DNA from: CAZICM01 sp964537685
Lineage (GTDB): Bacteria > Myxococcota_A > Polyangia > Polyangiales > Polyangiaceae
Direction of reading: 5' to 3'
NCBI GenBank assembly: GCA_964537685.1
Contig: CAZICM010000024.1
Coordinates: 62,001-126,000, forward strand
DNA length: 64,000 bases
Position 1 is the first letter of the stretch, and each line of letters begins with the position of its first letter. This document shows, in pieces, positions 55,070 to 64,000 of the stretch. The notes under the pieces were generated by a model, which worked only from the letters and a program-made list of their open reading frames with translations, ran no database searches and was not told the origin of the DNA. Both the position numbers and the translations under genes were made by a program.

Positions 55070-56947
55070 TTAATTCAAAGACGATTGGTCCCGCGGAAGC
55101 AGATCCACAAGCAGCATCAAATCTACGCCCTCTCGGCCTTTCCGATAGGCTCCCGACAGCGTTAGCGCCGCACATCCACAGGGATGCTGTCCCAATACCC
55201 CGCCCGAAATAAACAACCCCCGCGGCTCAGAAAGCTCTGCGGCCCCTCGCATCCATGTGCTCCATGAACGGGTCCAGGGAATCCACATCCGCGCGGCGCC
55301 GCCAACACCCGGCCCTGCCAAAAAAGAAAATTCCCCGAGCATCGGTGATTCCCCGAGAAAACGAGCCTTGCGAACATTCTCCGAACTTTGGCCATAGCCT
55401 TCGACCCGCAGATTCACAGAATCCACCGGGCCGACCCGAAGCTTTGCAAAAAAGGCATGTTGAACCTGAACATCCCCATACACGGGCCGCGTCAAAGCCA
55501 GCTCCGCCTTTGCGGCGGCCCACGTCCATTGAGCCTGTAATCCCGATAAAAGAACGAGATGCGCATGTGGAGAATCGCCCCAGGCATTCCCCATCCATCC
55601 CGCCTCGCCAAAGGCCCGCATTTGCGAGCCTCCATAGCGTCCCAAGCCCGATTCCAAGCCCATACCGAAGAGAGCAGCCCCCTGCGATCCCAATCCAGAT
55701 GAATGGACATCCATTGAAAGCGGATTTCCACCTCGTTCGGAGGCCACGAAAACACCATCCAAAAAAGGATGCACTTCATGAATCCAAGGCAGGCCCGAAG
55801 CGCTGGGAAATTCTCTGGCCAGCGGCAATCCCAGCCTGAAGCGCGCCAGACCCAGCGCATCCCTTGAAAATGCAGGCTCATTCGATTGAGTGTGAACCGG
55901 GCTATTCGCCCATAATCGGCCGCGCGCATTGAAGGCCGCCAAAAATGGCCCAGGCCGCGCCGAGACTTCGCCAAAAACACCTGCCCTCAACATAGAAACG
56001 GCTTGTCCCGAGCCGTCCAGCGCGCCCAGCCGGGCTTCCAAGAGGCCATCCCAAATGCCCCGCTGAGCTACATCGCCTCCCAGATGCAAATGCGCTCTCG
56101 GTCCCCAAAATATGGGCCCATCACCCCTGGATGCCCGGGCTTCAAGACCCGTTACCAATACACCCGGCGATCCAGCCCATAGAATAGAATCTAAATGAAT
56201 TTGATCGAATGGTTTTAGTATGGCATCAACATCGGCGGTACGCTCCAGTGCCCGTTCGCCCCGTATAAAATCAAAATCCCATACAATGGAAGGTATATTT
56301 TGTTGAATTGGAAGCCGGCCTCGTCCATCGGCCCACAGCCTTCCATTCCGATAAAAATCCCAAGCCATCCGATTTTCGGAAGAAGGCGAGGAAAAGCGAA
56401 GTCCCAATTCCAATCCGCCCTTAAAATACACCCCTGTATTGATCTCCAAGACGGTCCGGCCCTCGGGGCTTTGGAAGAGCGGCCATTTCAAGCCCGTGGC
56501 CGCATAGAGTCCATCGCGTCCCCGAAAGGCCAACTGAGGCGGGAGCGCGCCCACTTGCTCCGGGGAACGAATCCACAGCCAGGGCAGGGCGAATACGGGC
56601 AGCCCAAAGAGCAAAAGCCTCGGAAATCGAAGTGTCAAATCGCCCTCGGGAAAAAGCTTGGCCCCCGAAAAAGCAAGCTGCAGCGGCGCGTCTTCACAGG
56701 GACAAAACGATAAAATCGATTCTCCAGTCAATTCGATCAAATGATCGGATTGTTTATGCAGGCGAAGGAAATCGCTTTGGAGATGAAAACGATGATAATG
56801 GAGATGTACATCCCGCTCTAAAACAACGGATTGAGATTGAGGATCGATTTCGGCTTTTTTAGCGCTAAACGTTAAAGAATCGGCCTGGGCGGGCGCGGCG
56901 CGCAGCAAAATACATGCAATACCAATGAATTGAAAACGTTGGACCAT
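55070..56947 (-). CDS. LptD-like LPS-assembly outer-membrane protein
   Basis: A 625-residue LptD homologue, which inserts lipopolysaccharide into the outer leaflet. After a signal peptide ending in AQA, an OstA/LptA-like beta-jellyroll begins (LTFSAKKAEIDPQSQSVVLE, SDFLRLHKQSDHLIELTGES), leading to LRFPRLLLFGLPVFALPWLW and a long beta-barrel of alternating strands rich in aromatic residues. Two CxC pairs, SFCPCED near the N-terminus and HPCGCAA near the C-terminus, could form the inter-domain disulfides known for LptD; this is inference. It overlaps the upstream gene's TGA by one base (TGATG), so it is co-translated with it, and lies 55 bases before the degenerate GGDEF regulator. Confidence 0.85.
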   Translation of the reverse strand: MVQRFQFIGIACILLRAAPAQADSLTFSAKKAEIDPQSQSVVLERDVHLHYHRFHLQSDFLRLHKQSDHLIELTGESILSFCPCEDAPLQLAFSGAKLFPEGDLTLRFPRLLLFGLPVFALPWLWIRSPEQVGALPPQLAFRGRDGLYAATGLKWPLFQSPEGRTVLEINTGVYFKGGLELGLRFSSPSSENRMAWDFYRNGRLWADGRGRLPIQQNIPSIVWDFDFIRGERALERTADVDAILKPFDQIHLDSILWAGSPGVLVTGLEARASRGDGPIFWGPRAHLHLGGDVAQRGIWDGLLEARLGALDGSGQAVSMLRAGVFGEVSARPGPFLAAFNARGRLWANSPVHTQSNEPAFSRDALGLARFRLGLPLAREFPSASGLPWIHEVHPFLDGVFVASERGGNPLSMDVHSSGLGSQGAALFGMGLESGLGRYGGSQMRAFGEAGWMGNAWGDSPHAHLVLLSGLQAQWTWAAAKAELALTRPVYGDVQVQHAFFAKLRVGPVDSVNLRVEGYGQSSENVRKARFLGESPMLGEFSFLAGPGVGGAARMWIPWTRSWSTWMRGAAELSEPRGLFISGGVLGQHPCGCAALTLSGAYRKGREGVDLMLLVDLLPRDQSSLN

Positions 56948-57705
56948 CAAGGCGATGGTTTAGGAAAATCGATTAAAATAACAATGCCATCGCTTTGAGT
57001 TTCGACTTTCACGGTGGGCTCGGCGGGCCTTTTCATTTCAATGGAGAGCATTGCATTTCCGCCATCGCCCATCAGCCTCACCTTGGAAACGGGCGTCGCG
57101 AAAAACGAAGTATCCAAAGGCAATTGTTCGATGCGGGAAGGGATATACACACCGGGCAGGACAATACCGAGCTGGCCCGGCGCCCTGCGTTCGGAGATGG
57201 CTGGTTTGCCCGTGATTTTTAAAAATATGCGCGAGCTTCCATCGTCGAGAATGCGGAAGGCGGGGACGCCTGCGATGGGACTTCCAGGCGGAATGGATTC
57301 GAGTTTTTTTGCGCCTCGTTTTTTGGGTTTAGCGGCCTTTTTCGCGGCGATTTTTGCCGGCGCGGCGGCTTTGGGCGAGGGTGCCGGCGTGGGAGCGGGT
57401 GCGGCGGCGGGCGGGGCTTGAGGCGCGGGAGCGGGTGATGGAGATGGAGATGGAGATTCGGCGCTTTTTGAAGGCGCGGGCGTATCGTCGATAGGCAATG
57501 CGGGCGCGGGTGAGGGAGAAGGAGAAGGCGCTGGGGCTGCGCTTTGGGGCGGAGCCGGAGGCGCGGGCACTTCGGCCTCATCGTTCTTCTTAAAATCGAA
57601 TGCGGGATCGTTATTCTTGGGCGGGTCATCGGCGCGCGCTTGTCCTGCGCTTAAAACGGCGAGCGGAACGCTTAGGGTAAGGGCTGCGGCGGGCGGGAGT
57701 TTCAT
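56947..57705 (-). CDS. Periplasmic AMIN-domain-like protein with Pro-rich linker
   Basis: A 252-residue secreted protein. MKLPPAAALTLSVPLAVLSAG is the signal peptide, cleaved after ARA. About 110 residues of Pro/Ala/Ser-rich, probably disordered linker (PAPSPSPSPAPALPIDDT) end in a basic KKRGAKK stretch. The C-terminal 110 residues look like an AMIN domain: SSRIFLKITGKPAISERRAP, GQLGIVLPGVYIPSRIEQLP and DTSFFATPVSKVRLMGDGGN, as in secretins and cell-wall amidases, where the domain tethers proteins to the envelope. It starts the minus-strand envelope operon, and its divergent neighbour is the DUF99 gene. The specific partner is unknown. Confidence 0.75.
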   Translation of the reverse strand: MKLPPAAALTLSVPLAVLSAGQARADDPPKNNDPAFDFKKNDEAEVPAPPAPPQSAAPAPSPSPSPAPALPIDDTPAPSKSAESPSPSPSPAPAPQAPPAAAPAPTPAPSPKAAAPAKIAAKKAAKPKKRGAKKLESIPPGSPIAGVPAFRILDDGSSRIFLKITGKPAISERRAPGQLGIVLPGVYIPSRIEQLPLDTSFFATPVSKVRLMGDGGNAMLSIEMKRPAEPTVKVETQSDGIVILIDFPKPSP

Positions 57706-57804
57706 CGCTTTGAGTAGAGCATGTTGTGGCGTTTCGATCCAAGTCTTCGGCTTTTGAAAGGATAGTGATACATATCCCTAGGCAGCCGAGCTCGGGTACA
57801 TCAA

Positions 57805-58356
57805 ATGGGTCTTGAATCTCATGTAATTGGCGTGGATGATGCTCCATTTGAACGGGCGCACCGGGGCGATATTCGCATTGTGGGGACGGTGTATTCGCGC
57901 CTGAGGCTGGAAGGTGTTTTGTCGGGGCGGGTCAGGCGCGATGGATGCAATTCGGCGCGATCGATTGCTGAGATGATTTTATCGTCGCGATATGCCGTGC
58001 ACACCAAAATGGTGATGTTGGAGGGCATTGCTTTAGGGGGTTTTAATGTTGTGGATATTTTGCATTTGAATAAATTGCTGAACAAGCCAGTGTTGGTGGT
58101 CGCGCGAAAACAACCGAATATGGCATCAATACGAGCGGCATTGCTTGGCCGGGTGAAGGGCGGGGCGAAGAAATGGGCGCTCATTCAACAGGCGGGGCCG
58201 ATGGAGCCTGCGGGCGGGATGTTTGTGCAGCGGGCAGGGCTTTCCCTCGAGGAGGCCAAGGAAGTGCTGGGGGCGATGTGTGTACACGGAAAGCTTCCAG
58301 AGCCGCTCCGGGTGGCTCATTTGATTGCGGGAGGCGTAACCGAGCGCAAGGAATAG
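57805..58356 (+). CDS. DUF99 family protein (endonuclease V/RNase H-like fold)
   Basis: A 183-residue DUF99 protein, a family best known from archaea, with an RNase H-like fold related to endonuclease V. The diagnostic stretches are all present: VIGVDDAPFERAHRGD (acidic pair), IVGTVYSRLRLEGVLSG, VRRDGCNSARSIAEMI, MVMLEGIALGGFNVVDILHL and PVLVVARKQPNMASIRAALL. The acidic residues of the putative nuclease site remain. No cellular role is established. It begins with ATG at 57805 and is transcribed divergently from the AMIN/LptD operon; the bactofilin follows 65 bases downstream. Confidence 0.9.
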   Translation: MGLESHVIGVDDAPFERAHRGDIRIVGTVYSRLRLEGVLSGRVRRDGCNSARSIAEMILSSRYAVHTKMVMLEGIALGGFNVVDILHLNKLLNKPVLVVARKQPNMASIRAALLGRVKGGAKKWALIQQAGPMEPAGGMFVQRAGLSLEEAKEVLGAMCVHGKLPEPLRVAHLIAGGVTERKE

Positions 58357-58420
58357 CGTTCAAACATTGCCAACTCCATCTCTTTTACGCTAATGCCCAA
58401 GATCACAAGGCACACGCTTC

Positions 58421-59014
58421 ATGGCATCCACTTTCTTCAGCGGCGATAAAGCCGATTCGCCCACGCCCTCCGCGCCCACGTCCGCTTCGGGACAAGGTAC
58501 AAGCCCTTTTCCATCGGCCGCCCGGGGCACCGAAACGCCGAGCCCCGTCGCCGCCGCAGGTGTGCGCCCCACCGAAATTAATGCGCTTTTGGGTAGGGGA
58601 ACTTCGTTTGAGGGCAAACTATTTTTTGAAGGCCGCGTGCGTGTCGATGGTAACTTCCGCGGCGAAATCCGGGGCGAGGATGTGCTGGTGATCGGCGAAG
58701 GCGCCCGCGTTTCCGGCTCTGTGCATGTGGGCACCTGCATCGTGACGGGCGGCGATGTCGAAGCCGATATCCGCGCCCGCGATGCCATCGAGCTCTATGC
58801 GCCCTCCAAGGTGAAAGGTTCGCTTCATTCGCCCGCGATTTTTATCGATCGGGGTGTCGTTTTCGATGGCTCGTGCAAAATGGCGCCTCTCGATGAGCCT
58901 TCGCTCCCTGCCGCCGAAATCACCAAAAGGCCGGATAATACAGGCGATGACAGCCCTCTCAATCTGCCCATGCTGGCCCCGGGCGACGATGACGACGTGA
59001 CGCGTTCGCTCTAG
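58421..59014 (+). CDS. Bactofilin cytoskeletal protein
   Basis: A 197-residue bactofilin, a polymer-forming cytoskeletal protein that shapes cells or positions envelope machinery. A disordered N-terminus (about 50 residues, rich in Ser/Pro/Thr) is followed by the right-handed beta-helix core: LLGRGTSFEGKLFFEGRVRV, DGNFRGEIRGEDVLVIGEGA, RVSGSVHVGTCIVTGGDVEA and APSKVKGSLHSPAIFIDRGV. The C-terminus is acidic and unstructured. These ends usually carry membrane-binding or partner-binding signals. In myxobacteria several paralogues exist (BacM-BacP); which one this is cannot be told. Confidence 0.9.
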   Translation: MASTFFSGDKADSPTPSAPTSASGQGTSPFPSAARGTETPSPVAAAGVRPTEINALLGRGTSFEGKLFFEGRVRVDGNFRGEIRGEDVLVIGEGARVSGSVHVGTCIVTGGDVEADIRARDAIELYAPSKVKGSLHSPAIFIDRGVVFDGSCKMAPLDEPSLPAAEITKRPDNTGDDSPLNLPMLAPGDDDDVTRSL

Positions 59015-59103
59015 TTTTGTAACCATCGTATTTCGGTGTTGGCGCCCCTCTCGCGACGCGCTATCAGGGGCGCACCCTGAACGACCGAGGCGATTTTAAA
59101 CGA

Positions 59104-62061
59104 TTGCACGGAGAGCCGATTATATTGGTTCCGACGGAGCGGCATGTCGAACTGACGCTCGCCGCCCGCGAACCAACAGAGCGGCTTTTTGTGCGCACTT
59201 GGCAGGGTTTGCTGTTGGATTTGGCCGCCGAGTATTTTCCCGATCAGGCATTTGCGCGTCCCTGCGATACCAGGCTGGCCGCGCGCGAGGCGCTGGAAGA
59301 ATTGGGAAGCGATCGGGTGCGCTCCATGGCCGAACCGGCCGAACGGGCGACCTTGGCTCATGCGATCGACGGCGCGATCGGCGCGTTGCGCAGAAGCGGT
59401 GCCGAACCTTCCCATTTGTATGCGGTGAACACGCCCAAGGCCACGCTCCTGGCCGATGTGATGGATCGCGTCAATGAATTATTAAAAAAGGCCAATTTAA
59501 TTGATTTTAGAGGTATTTCGTTAAAATTGGCCAGGCAAATACATGGCCGCACCCTCGATGCGGAGAGTGTGAATGTGCGGGGCATTGCGACATGGGAAAC
59601 GGACGACCTCGCCTTGTTGGAAGCCATGCATGGGCGTATACGCGCGGGGAAGGGGAAGGGCGTAACGATCGAATTGCCCCGTTTAAAAGACGGCGATGAT
59701 GCGATGAATCCCATCGGCGATACGCTGGAACGGCGCTGGGGCAAGCTATTGGATAATCCCGAGCTGTTATGGCGCGAGAGCGAGGAGCCTATGGTTCCGC
59801 AGGCCATCCGGGCGAGAACGCTGGAATCCGAGGCGAGGGCCATTGTGTCTTCTGTTCTCACGGCATTGAATAATCAAACGCCCCCCGAACGAATTGCGGT
59901 TGTCGTTCCAGAATTGAGCGAAGCCCGGCTTGAACCATTGAGGGCGGCGTTTTTGGATGCCCGGGTGCCCTTTTGTGAACCCTTGGGAAGGCCGCTGTTA
60001 AGCTCGCCCGCGGTACGGGCCGCGCTGCTCTTGCTGGAGCTGGCCGAAGGGCCGGTCACGCGCGAAAAAGTGATGGATTTGGTGAGGGCGCCGGGGCTTT
60101 TGCCCACGTTCTTGGCGGAAAAGACCCAGGAACACCGGGGAAAGCCGGCGCTCTTGGCCGAGCGGCTCCGGGAAGTGCCTGTGGAGGTCGATCGCACCGG
60201 AAAATTGCTTCTCGAAGGGTTGATCTCCGCCATTGGCCAGAATGCAGAAGAAGCCTGGATGAGCGAGGGACTGCGTCTCTTGCTTCAGCGCGCCCGCTGG
60301 ATTATGGAGGGGGCATGTTTTGGTGAAGTGCCTCGCCGTTTTGCCGTGCTGGTTGAGCAGATGGGCATTGGAAAGCCCACCGACCGGGAGATTGGATCGG
60401 CCATTCGCTTTGAGGGAAGGGAAATTGGCTCGTCGCTCAGCCTGCGCTCGATGGCGGAAGGAGCCCAATCCGTTCGAAAACTCAGGGAACTTGCGCTGTC
60501 CATTGCCGCGGCCGCGCATCGGGTGGGAGCGAGTGGGCGACCGTGCACACCCCGGGATTTGCTGCTCGAACTCGAAAAAGGCGCAGAGGGAATGGGAGTG
60601 CTTGTTCCTGGAAGCTCCCGGCGGGCATCCACCGTGCGCATCGCGCTTCCCGAAGAACTTTGCGATATTGAGCACGATTTACTCTTGGTCACAGGGCTTT
60701 CAGCGCATTCCTATGGAGTGGGAGGGGCGGCGGACGATCATTTTCTGGACGAACGCATTCGCAACGAATTGCCCCCGCCACTTCGGCCGCTCTCGATGCG
60801 GGATCGCGATCAAGCCAGAAGGGCGGAGCTTTCCTGGGCCATGGCGCGCGCGCGTCAAGTGGTCTTGAGCTTTGCCCCGGTCGACGAACAAGAAGAGAAT
60901 CAGGCACATCCGTTGTGGTTGTGGGCGATGAGCTCGGGGGCGCAGATTCATAGGGAACCGCCTTCCCGGGTGAGCCGGGGAGCGAGCCGCGTCAATCGGC
61001 GGGGAGCCGAGCTTGTGGCATTGGCCCGGGGAGCGGCGCCGGATGCAAGCTTGGCCGAACGGGTGCAAATCGAAGAAGAACGGTCGGCCTTTTTCCTCGA
61101 CCCTCGCCGTCCCGCCGGGCGTTTTTCAGGGAAATTGCAGGTCAGCGACGATTTGGTCAAGACCGAGCTCAAAAAACGGATTGGAGGCGCGGCTCCTGAA
61201 CTACCAATCGCCGTAACCCATATCGAAAGGGCGGCCGAATGCGCCTTTGCCGGATTTGCCCGCCGTGTGCTCCGGGCGCGGCGTTTTGAAGACTTGCTTG
61301 AATCGGCCGATGCGCGGGAACGGGGAACCATGGTGCATCGGGCCTTGCATGCGGCCTTTTTGGCCTTGGTCAATATTCATTACCTGGGCAAGCCGGCCGA
61401 ACTGCTTAAAAGCGCAAAAACCGCGGCGGAAGAAGAACTGGGCGCTCATTTACCGATGACCCCTCTCCGAAAAGAAGCCGTTTCCCGGGCGGTTTCCGAT
61501 GCGTTGGGCGTTATCGCCAAGGCGATTGAAGACGGCGATCCCCTGCATTTCGCATACGCGGAAAAACGCTTTGGCGCGGGTGAAAAGGGGGAATGGAAAG
61601 CGCTGGCTTTGGAAGGAGAGGGAGAGACGCCGCCTATTTATGTGGATGGCCAGATCGACCGCATCGATCACCGGGCTCAGGGCGGCGTGACACGGGTGAT
61701 CGACTATAAAAGCAGCCTTCCCACATCGGCCGCGAGAAAAACCGGCGCCGCGCTTCAGCTTCCGCTCTATGCCGCTGCCGCTCAGCGGGCCATGGGGGGC
61801 AATGAAGTCAAGCGTGTCTACCTGGCCATCAAAAAACGCGGGGAAATCGAAGCCTGGCCCAGGGAAGAAAAAGAACAAACGCTATCCCCCGACGATATTG
61901 CCCAGGCCATCACCAAGGCCCGGCAAGTGGTACTCAAGCTATGGGAAGGCGACGTGGCGGCCCGGCCCGCCCGAAAAACCTTGTGCGAACGCTGCGATGT
62001 CCGCGATGTGTGCAGGCGTCCCGCTGTCATGCCCATGGATGAAGACGAGGAGGAAGGCTAA
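59104..62061 (+). CDS. AddB-like PD-(D/E)XK exonuclease subunit
   Basis: A 985-residue AddB/RecB-exonuclease-like protein acting in double-strand break processing. The N-terminal half has the helicase-like but ATP-site-poor fold of AddB (EPIILVPTERHVELTLAARE, then PPERIAVVVPELSEARLEPL). The C-terminal PDDEXK_1 nuclease has ITHIERAAECAFAGFARRVL, YVDGQIDRID and VIDYKSS, plus a Cys cluster LCERCDVRDVC that with the earlier Cys could hold the Fe-S cluster known in AddB. It starts at TTG (59104), the weakest point of the model. It is joined to the next gene as TAATG, and the two together likely form an AddAB-type helicase-nuclease. Confidence 0.88.
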   Translation: MHGEPIILVPTERHVELTLAAREPTERLFVRTWQGLLLDLAAEYFPDQAFARPCDTRLAAREALEELGSDRVRSMAEPAERATLAHAIDGAIGALRRSGAEPSHLYAVNTPKATLLADVMDRVNELLKKANLIDFRGISLKLARQIHGRTLDAESVNVRGIATWETDDLALLEAMHGRIRAGKGKGVTIELPRLKDGDDAMNPIGDTLERRWGKLLDNPELLWRESEEPMVPQAIRARTLESEARAIVSSVLTALNNQTPPERIAVVVPELSEARLEPLRAAFLDARVPFCEPLGRPLLSSPAVRAALLLLELAEGPVTREKVMDLVRAPGLLPTFLAEKTQEHRGKPALLAERLREVPVEVDRTGKLLLEGLISAIGQNAEEAWMSEGLRLLLQRARWIMEGACFGEVPRRFAVLVEQMGIGKPTDREIGSAIRFEGREIGSSLSLRSMAEGAQSVRKLRELALSIAAAAHRVGASGRPCTPRDLLLELEKGAEGMGVLVPGSSRRASTVRIALPEELCDIEHDLLLVTGLSAHSYGVGGAADDHFLDERIRNELPPPLRPLSMRDRDQARRAELSWAMARARQVVLSFAPVDEQEENQAHPLWLWAMSSGAQIHREPPSRVSRGASRVNRRGAELVALARGAAPDASLAERVQIEEERSAFFLDPRRPAGRFSGKLQVSDDLVKTELKKRIGGAAPELPIAVTHIERAAECAFAGFARRVLRARRFEDLLESADARERGTMVHRALHAAFLALVNIHYLGKPAELLKSAKTAAEEELGAHLPMTPLRKEAVSRAVSDALGVIAKAIEDGDPLHFAYAEKRFGAGEKGEWKALALEGEGETPPIYVDGQIDRIDHRAQGGVTRVIDYKSSLPTSAARKTGAALQLPLYAAAAQRAMGGNEVKRVYLAIKKRGEIEAWPREEKEQTLSPDDIAQAITKARQVVLKLWEGDVAARPARKTLCERCDVRDVCRRPAVMPMDEDEEEG

Positions 62062-64000
62062 TGCAAAACCATTCCTCCAACCATGAAGAACAAGCCCGGA
62101 CGGACGCGAAAATCTTTGCATTCCGGCGCAATATCGTGGTGGCGGCCAGCGCGGGAACAGGCAAGACCCACCGGCTCACGGCCCTCTATATTCTTCTGGT
62201 GCTGGGATTAACGTCCTCGGGACAGGGCGACGAACAAAGCCAGGCTCCAGCCATTGGCCCCGAGCGAATTGTCGCCACCACCTTTAGCCGGGCAGCCGCC
62301 GACGAAATCTCCCAAAGGGTGGAAAGAGCCCTCCGTTCCCTGGCATCCTGGGACGGAGTGAGCGATTTAAGCTTTGCCTTTACCCATGAAATACGCGCGC
62401 GGCTCAATCTGCTTCGAACATCGCTTTTTCCGGTCGATTATGCCCCCGAAAACGCCCCCATTCCCGAACTGTCCGAGATTCGAAAGCGCGCCACCGAAGC
62501 CCTATCCAAATGGCCTCAAGCCCGTATCGATACCTTGCATGGCGCCGCCCGCCAATTGGTGCAGCGTTATGCACTGGATCTAGGCATTCCTCCGACCGCC
62601 AGAATTCTGGACGAAGATGAAGCTCAAGCCCTCAGCGTGCTGGCCGTCGACGAAACGCTCACCTTTGCCCTGGCCGAAGGAGGAACCCGCGCCGAAACAG
62701 CCCGCGCCCTGATGATTTCCTGCGGCGGTGTATCCATCGCCCACCGCGAAATTGCCCGCCTCTTGGAACGCTTGGACGAAGAAGGCATTACCCCTCAAAA
62801 ATTAGCCATTCCTCCCCATACCGAGCAAATTCTCATGCTCCGCAAAGACCTCTGGGAGGTCGTCAGCCGCTGCGCCGAAGAAGGTACAGGCGCCTTTCGG
62901 GAAGCCGCTCAACAACTCGCCGCCGAACTCAAATTCAGCCAAGCCGATAAACCCCTCCGGGAAAGCGCCGCCGCCCCTCTGGTCACGCTCTTTTCCTTGC
63001 CTATCCCCCGCAAAGGCCGCACCCCCGCCGACGAAGCCGTCGATGCCTTCCGCAAACGATTCAGCGCTCAAAAGCATCAAGATCGCGCCCTAAAAATGCT
63101 CACTTATCTGCGCGAAGGCCCAGAGCTTGCCGTGCGCGAACAGCGGATGATCGAACTCTTGGAAGATGCCCGAAGACGCCTGCTCGCCGCCCGAAAACGC
63201 GCCGGAGCTCTCAGTTTTGGCGATCTCTTAAGAGCCGCCCGCGATGGCCTCCGCGATAGGCCCGACTTGAGCCGCGCCGCCCGAAGCTCCATCGATGCGC
63301 TTCTCGTCGACGAATTTCAGGATACCAGCCGCGTTCAGCGCGATTTGGTCTATTTGCTCAGGGAACGCGACGATGCCGCCGGCCTTCGAAAACCAGGCCA
63401 AAGCCCAAGAGCAGAAGATCTCCACCGCCATGGCCTCTTCCTGGTCGGCGATCGAAAACAATCCATCTATGGCTTCCGGGGCGCCGATGTATCGGTCTTC
63501 GCCAGACTGTGCGCCGAACTCGCCGGAGAAGCCGCCGGAACAGCTCTCAGCCTTCCACCTTCCCTCTGGTCTCCCGATCCCATCGCCGACTTTGTGGCTT
63601 TGCGCGAAAGCCGCCGCTCCGGTAAAAACGTCCTCGCCTTTATCAATGCCTTCTCTGAACGCGATTTCGTACCCACCGCCCCCAGCGATGGAGGCCCCCC
63701 CTTCGATTTCGATATCGCCTATGGCCGCGCCGAGCACTTAATCCCCGTTCATCAAGTTCCCCAAGATGCCCCAGCTCCCGCGGGCGACGTCATCCTCATC
63801 GACGACGAAGGCGGAGTCCCCGAAGAAGCCGACCCGCTGCTCAAAGAAGCCACAGGCTCCATGCGCGAAGCCCTGGTCGCCGCCGCCTATGTCGCCTGCC
63901 GCATCCGCCGCGCCGAAATCAACCGCGCCGCCGCGCCCGCCGAACCCGCTGCCCCCGCTTCTCCCGATGCTCCTCCTCCGCCTCCTGTGCGCCGCCCGCC
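62061..64000 (+). CDS. AddA/RecB-like UvrD-family helicase, N-terminal part
   Basis: The frame opens at ATG 62061, overlapping the AddB-like gene's TAA, and stays open to the right edge (about 646 residues visible). It carries superfamily 1 helicase motifs: I, AASAGTGKTHRL with Lys35; Ia, TTFSRAAADEIS; Ib, RIDTLHGAARQLV; II, LLVDEFQDT with Asp417-Glu418; and III, LVGDRKQSIYGFRGADVSVF. This is the arrangement of AddA and RecB, which unwind broken DNA ends for recombination. Later motifs IV-VI and any C-terminal nuclease lie outside the window. A Pro/Ala-rich insert near 63940-64000 is notable. Pairing with the upstream gene supports the AddAB assignment. Confidence 0.92.
   Translation, partial: MQNHSSNHEEQARTDAKIFAFRRNIVVAASAGTGKTHRLTALYILLVLGLTSSGQGDEQSQAPAIGPERIVATTFSRAAADEISQRVERALRSLASWDGVSDLSFAFTHEIRARLNLLRTSLFPVDYAPENAPIPELSEIRKRATEALSKWPQARIDTLHGAARQLVQRYALDLGIPPTARILDEDEAQALSVLAVDETLTFALAEGGTRAETARALMISCGGVSIAHREIARLLERLDEEGITPQKLAIPPHTEQILMLRKDLWEVVSRCAEEGTGAFREAAQQLAAELKFSQADKPLRESAAAPLVTLFSLPIPRKGRTPADEAVDAFRKRFSAQKHQDRALKMLTYLREGPELAVREQRMIELLEDARRRLLAARKRAGALSFGDLLRAARDGLRDRPDLSRAARSSIDALLVDEFQDTSRVQRDLVYLLRERDDAAGLRKPGQSPRAEDLHRHGLFLVGDRKQSIYGFRGADVSVFARLCAELAGEAAGTALSLPPSLWSPDPIADFVALRESRRSGKNVLAFINAFSERDFVPTAPSDGGPPFDFDIAYGRAEHLIPVHQVPQDAPAPAGDVILIDDEGGVPEEADPLLKEATGSMREALVAAAYVACRIRRAEINRAAAPAEPAAPASPDAPPPPPVRRP

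Overview
The window most resembles a moderately GC-rich member of the Myxococcota, probably a Polyangiales-type lineage. The pointers are two giant Cys/Asp-rich MopE ('stigma') repeat proteins, one ending in a Ser/Thr-Gly stalk plus a GCFC/hydrophobic/Arg tail like MYXO-CTERM; several Ser/Thr protein kinases, one joined to WD40 propellers; a bactofilin; a bacterial DUF99 protein; and an RHS/SpvB/FG-GAP giant. This placement is inference from gene families. No rRNA, tRNA or CRISPR array was seen. Positions 12931-13030 are an assembly gap of 100 N.

Layout. 1-4.1 kb: the tail of a SnoaL-like protein, then an ECF sigma factor overlapping a Ser/Thr kinase that carries 14 WD40 repeats. 4.1-11.0 kb (minus): one RHS-type giant gene split by a frameshift near 7215. 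11.2-16.6 kb: an accessory stretch with a broken AAA-ATPase/PD-(D/E)XK gene, a tandem pair of Rpn-like nuclease genes with a coding 24-bp minisatellite around the assembly gap, small membrane proteins and an orphan. 16.8-26.2 kb (minus): a two-gene operon. Its first gene encodes a 2494-residue protein with a nitrilase-fold domain, a NACHT domain, pentapeptide repeats, about 14-15 WD40 blades and a second P-loop ATPase. Its second gene encodes a P-loop ATPase fused to a calcineurin-like phosphoesterase. This is the best candidate in the window for an undescribed conflict or signalling system.

26.4-37.0 kb: a lone GspC-like protein, a large lipoprotein, a histidine kinase, and an operon made of a glycosyltransferase/adenylate-ligase fusion plus two sugar-nucleotide epimerases. 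Upstream lie an acyl-CoA dehydrogenase and a CcmC/CcmD cytochrome c maturation pair with an extra 47-residue membrane peptide. 37.4-51.0 kb: the two overlapping MopE genes, then a kinase with one C-terminal membrane anchor. The second MopE protein ends in a formylglycine-generating-enzyme-like fold.

51.0-57.7 kb (minus): a likely envelope operon of an AMIN-domain protein, an LptD homologue, a response regulator with a degenerate GGDEF domain, an NtrC-type regulator lacking GAFTGA, and a TolC-like channel. 57.8-64 kb (plus): a DUF99 protein, a bactofilin, and an AddB-like nuclease overlapping an AddA/RecB-like helicase that runs off the window. Very short overlaps (ATGA, TAATG, TGATG) recur and imply translational coupling in most clusters.
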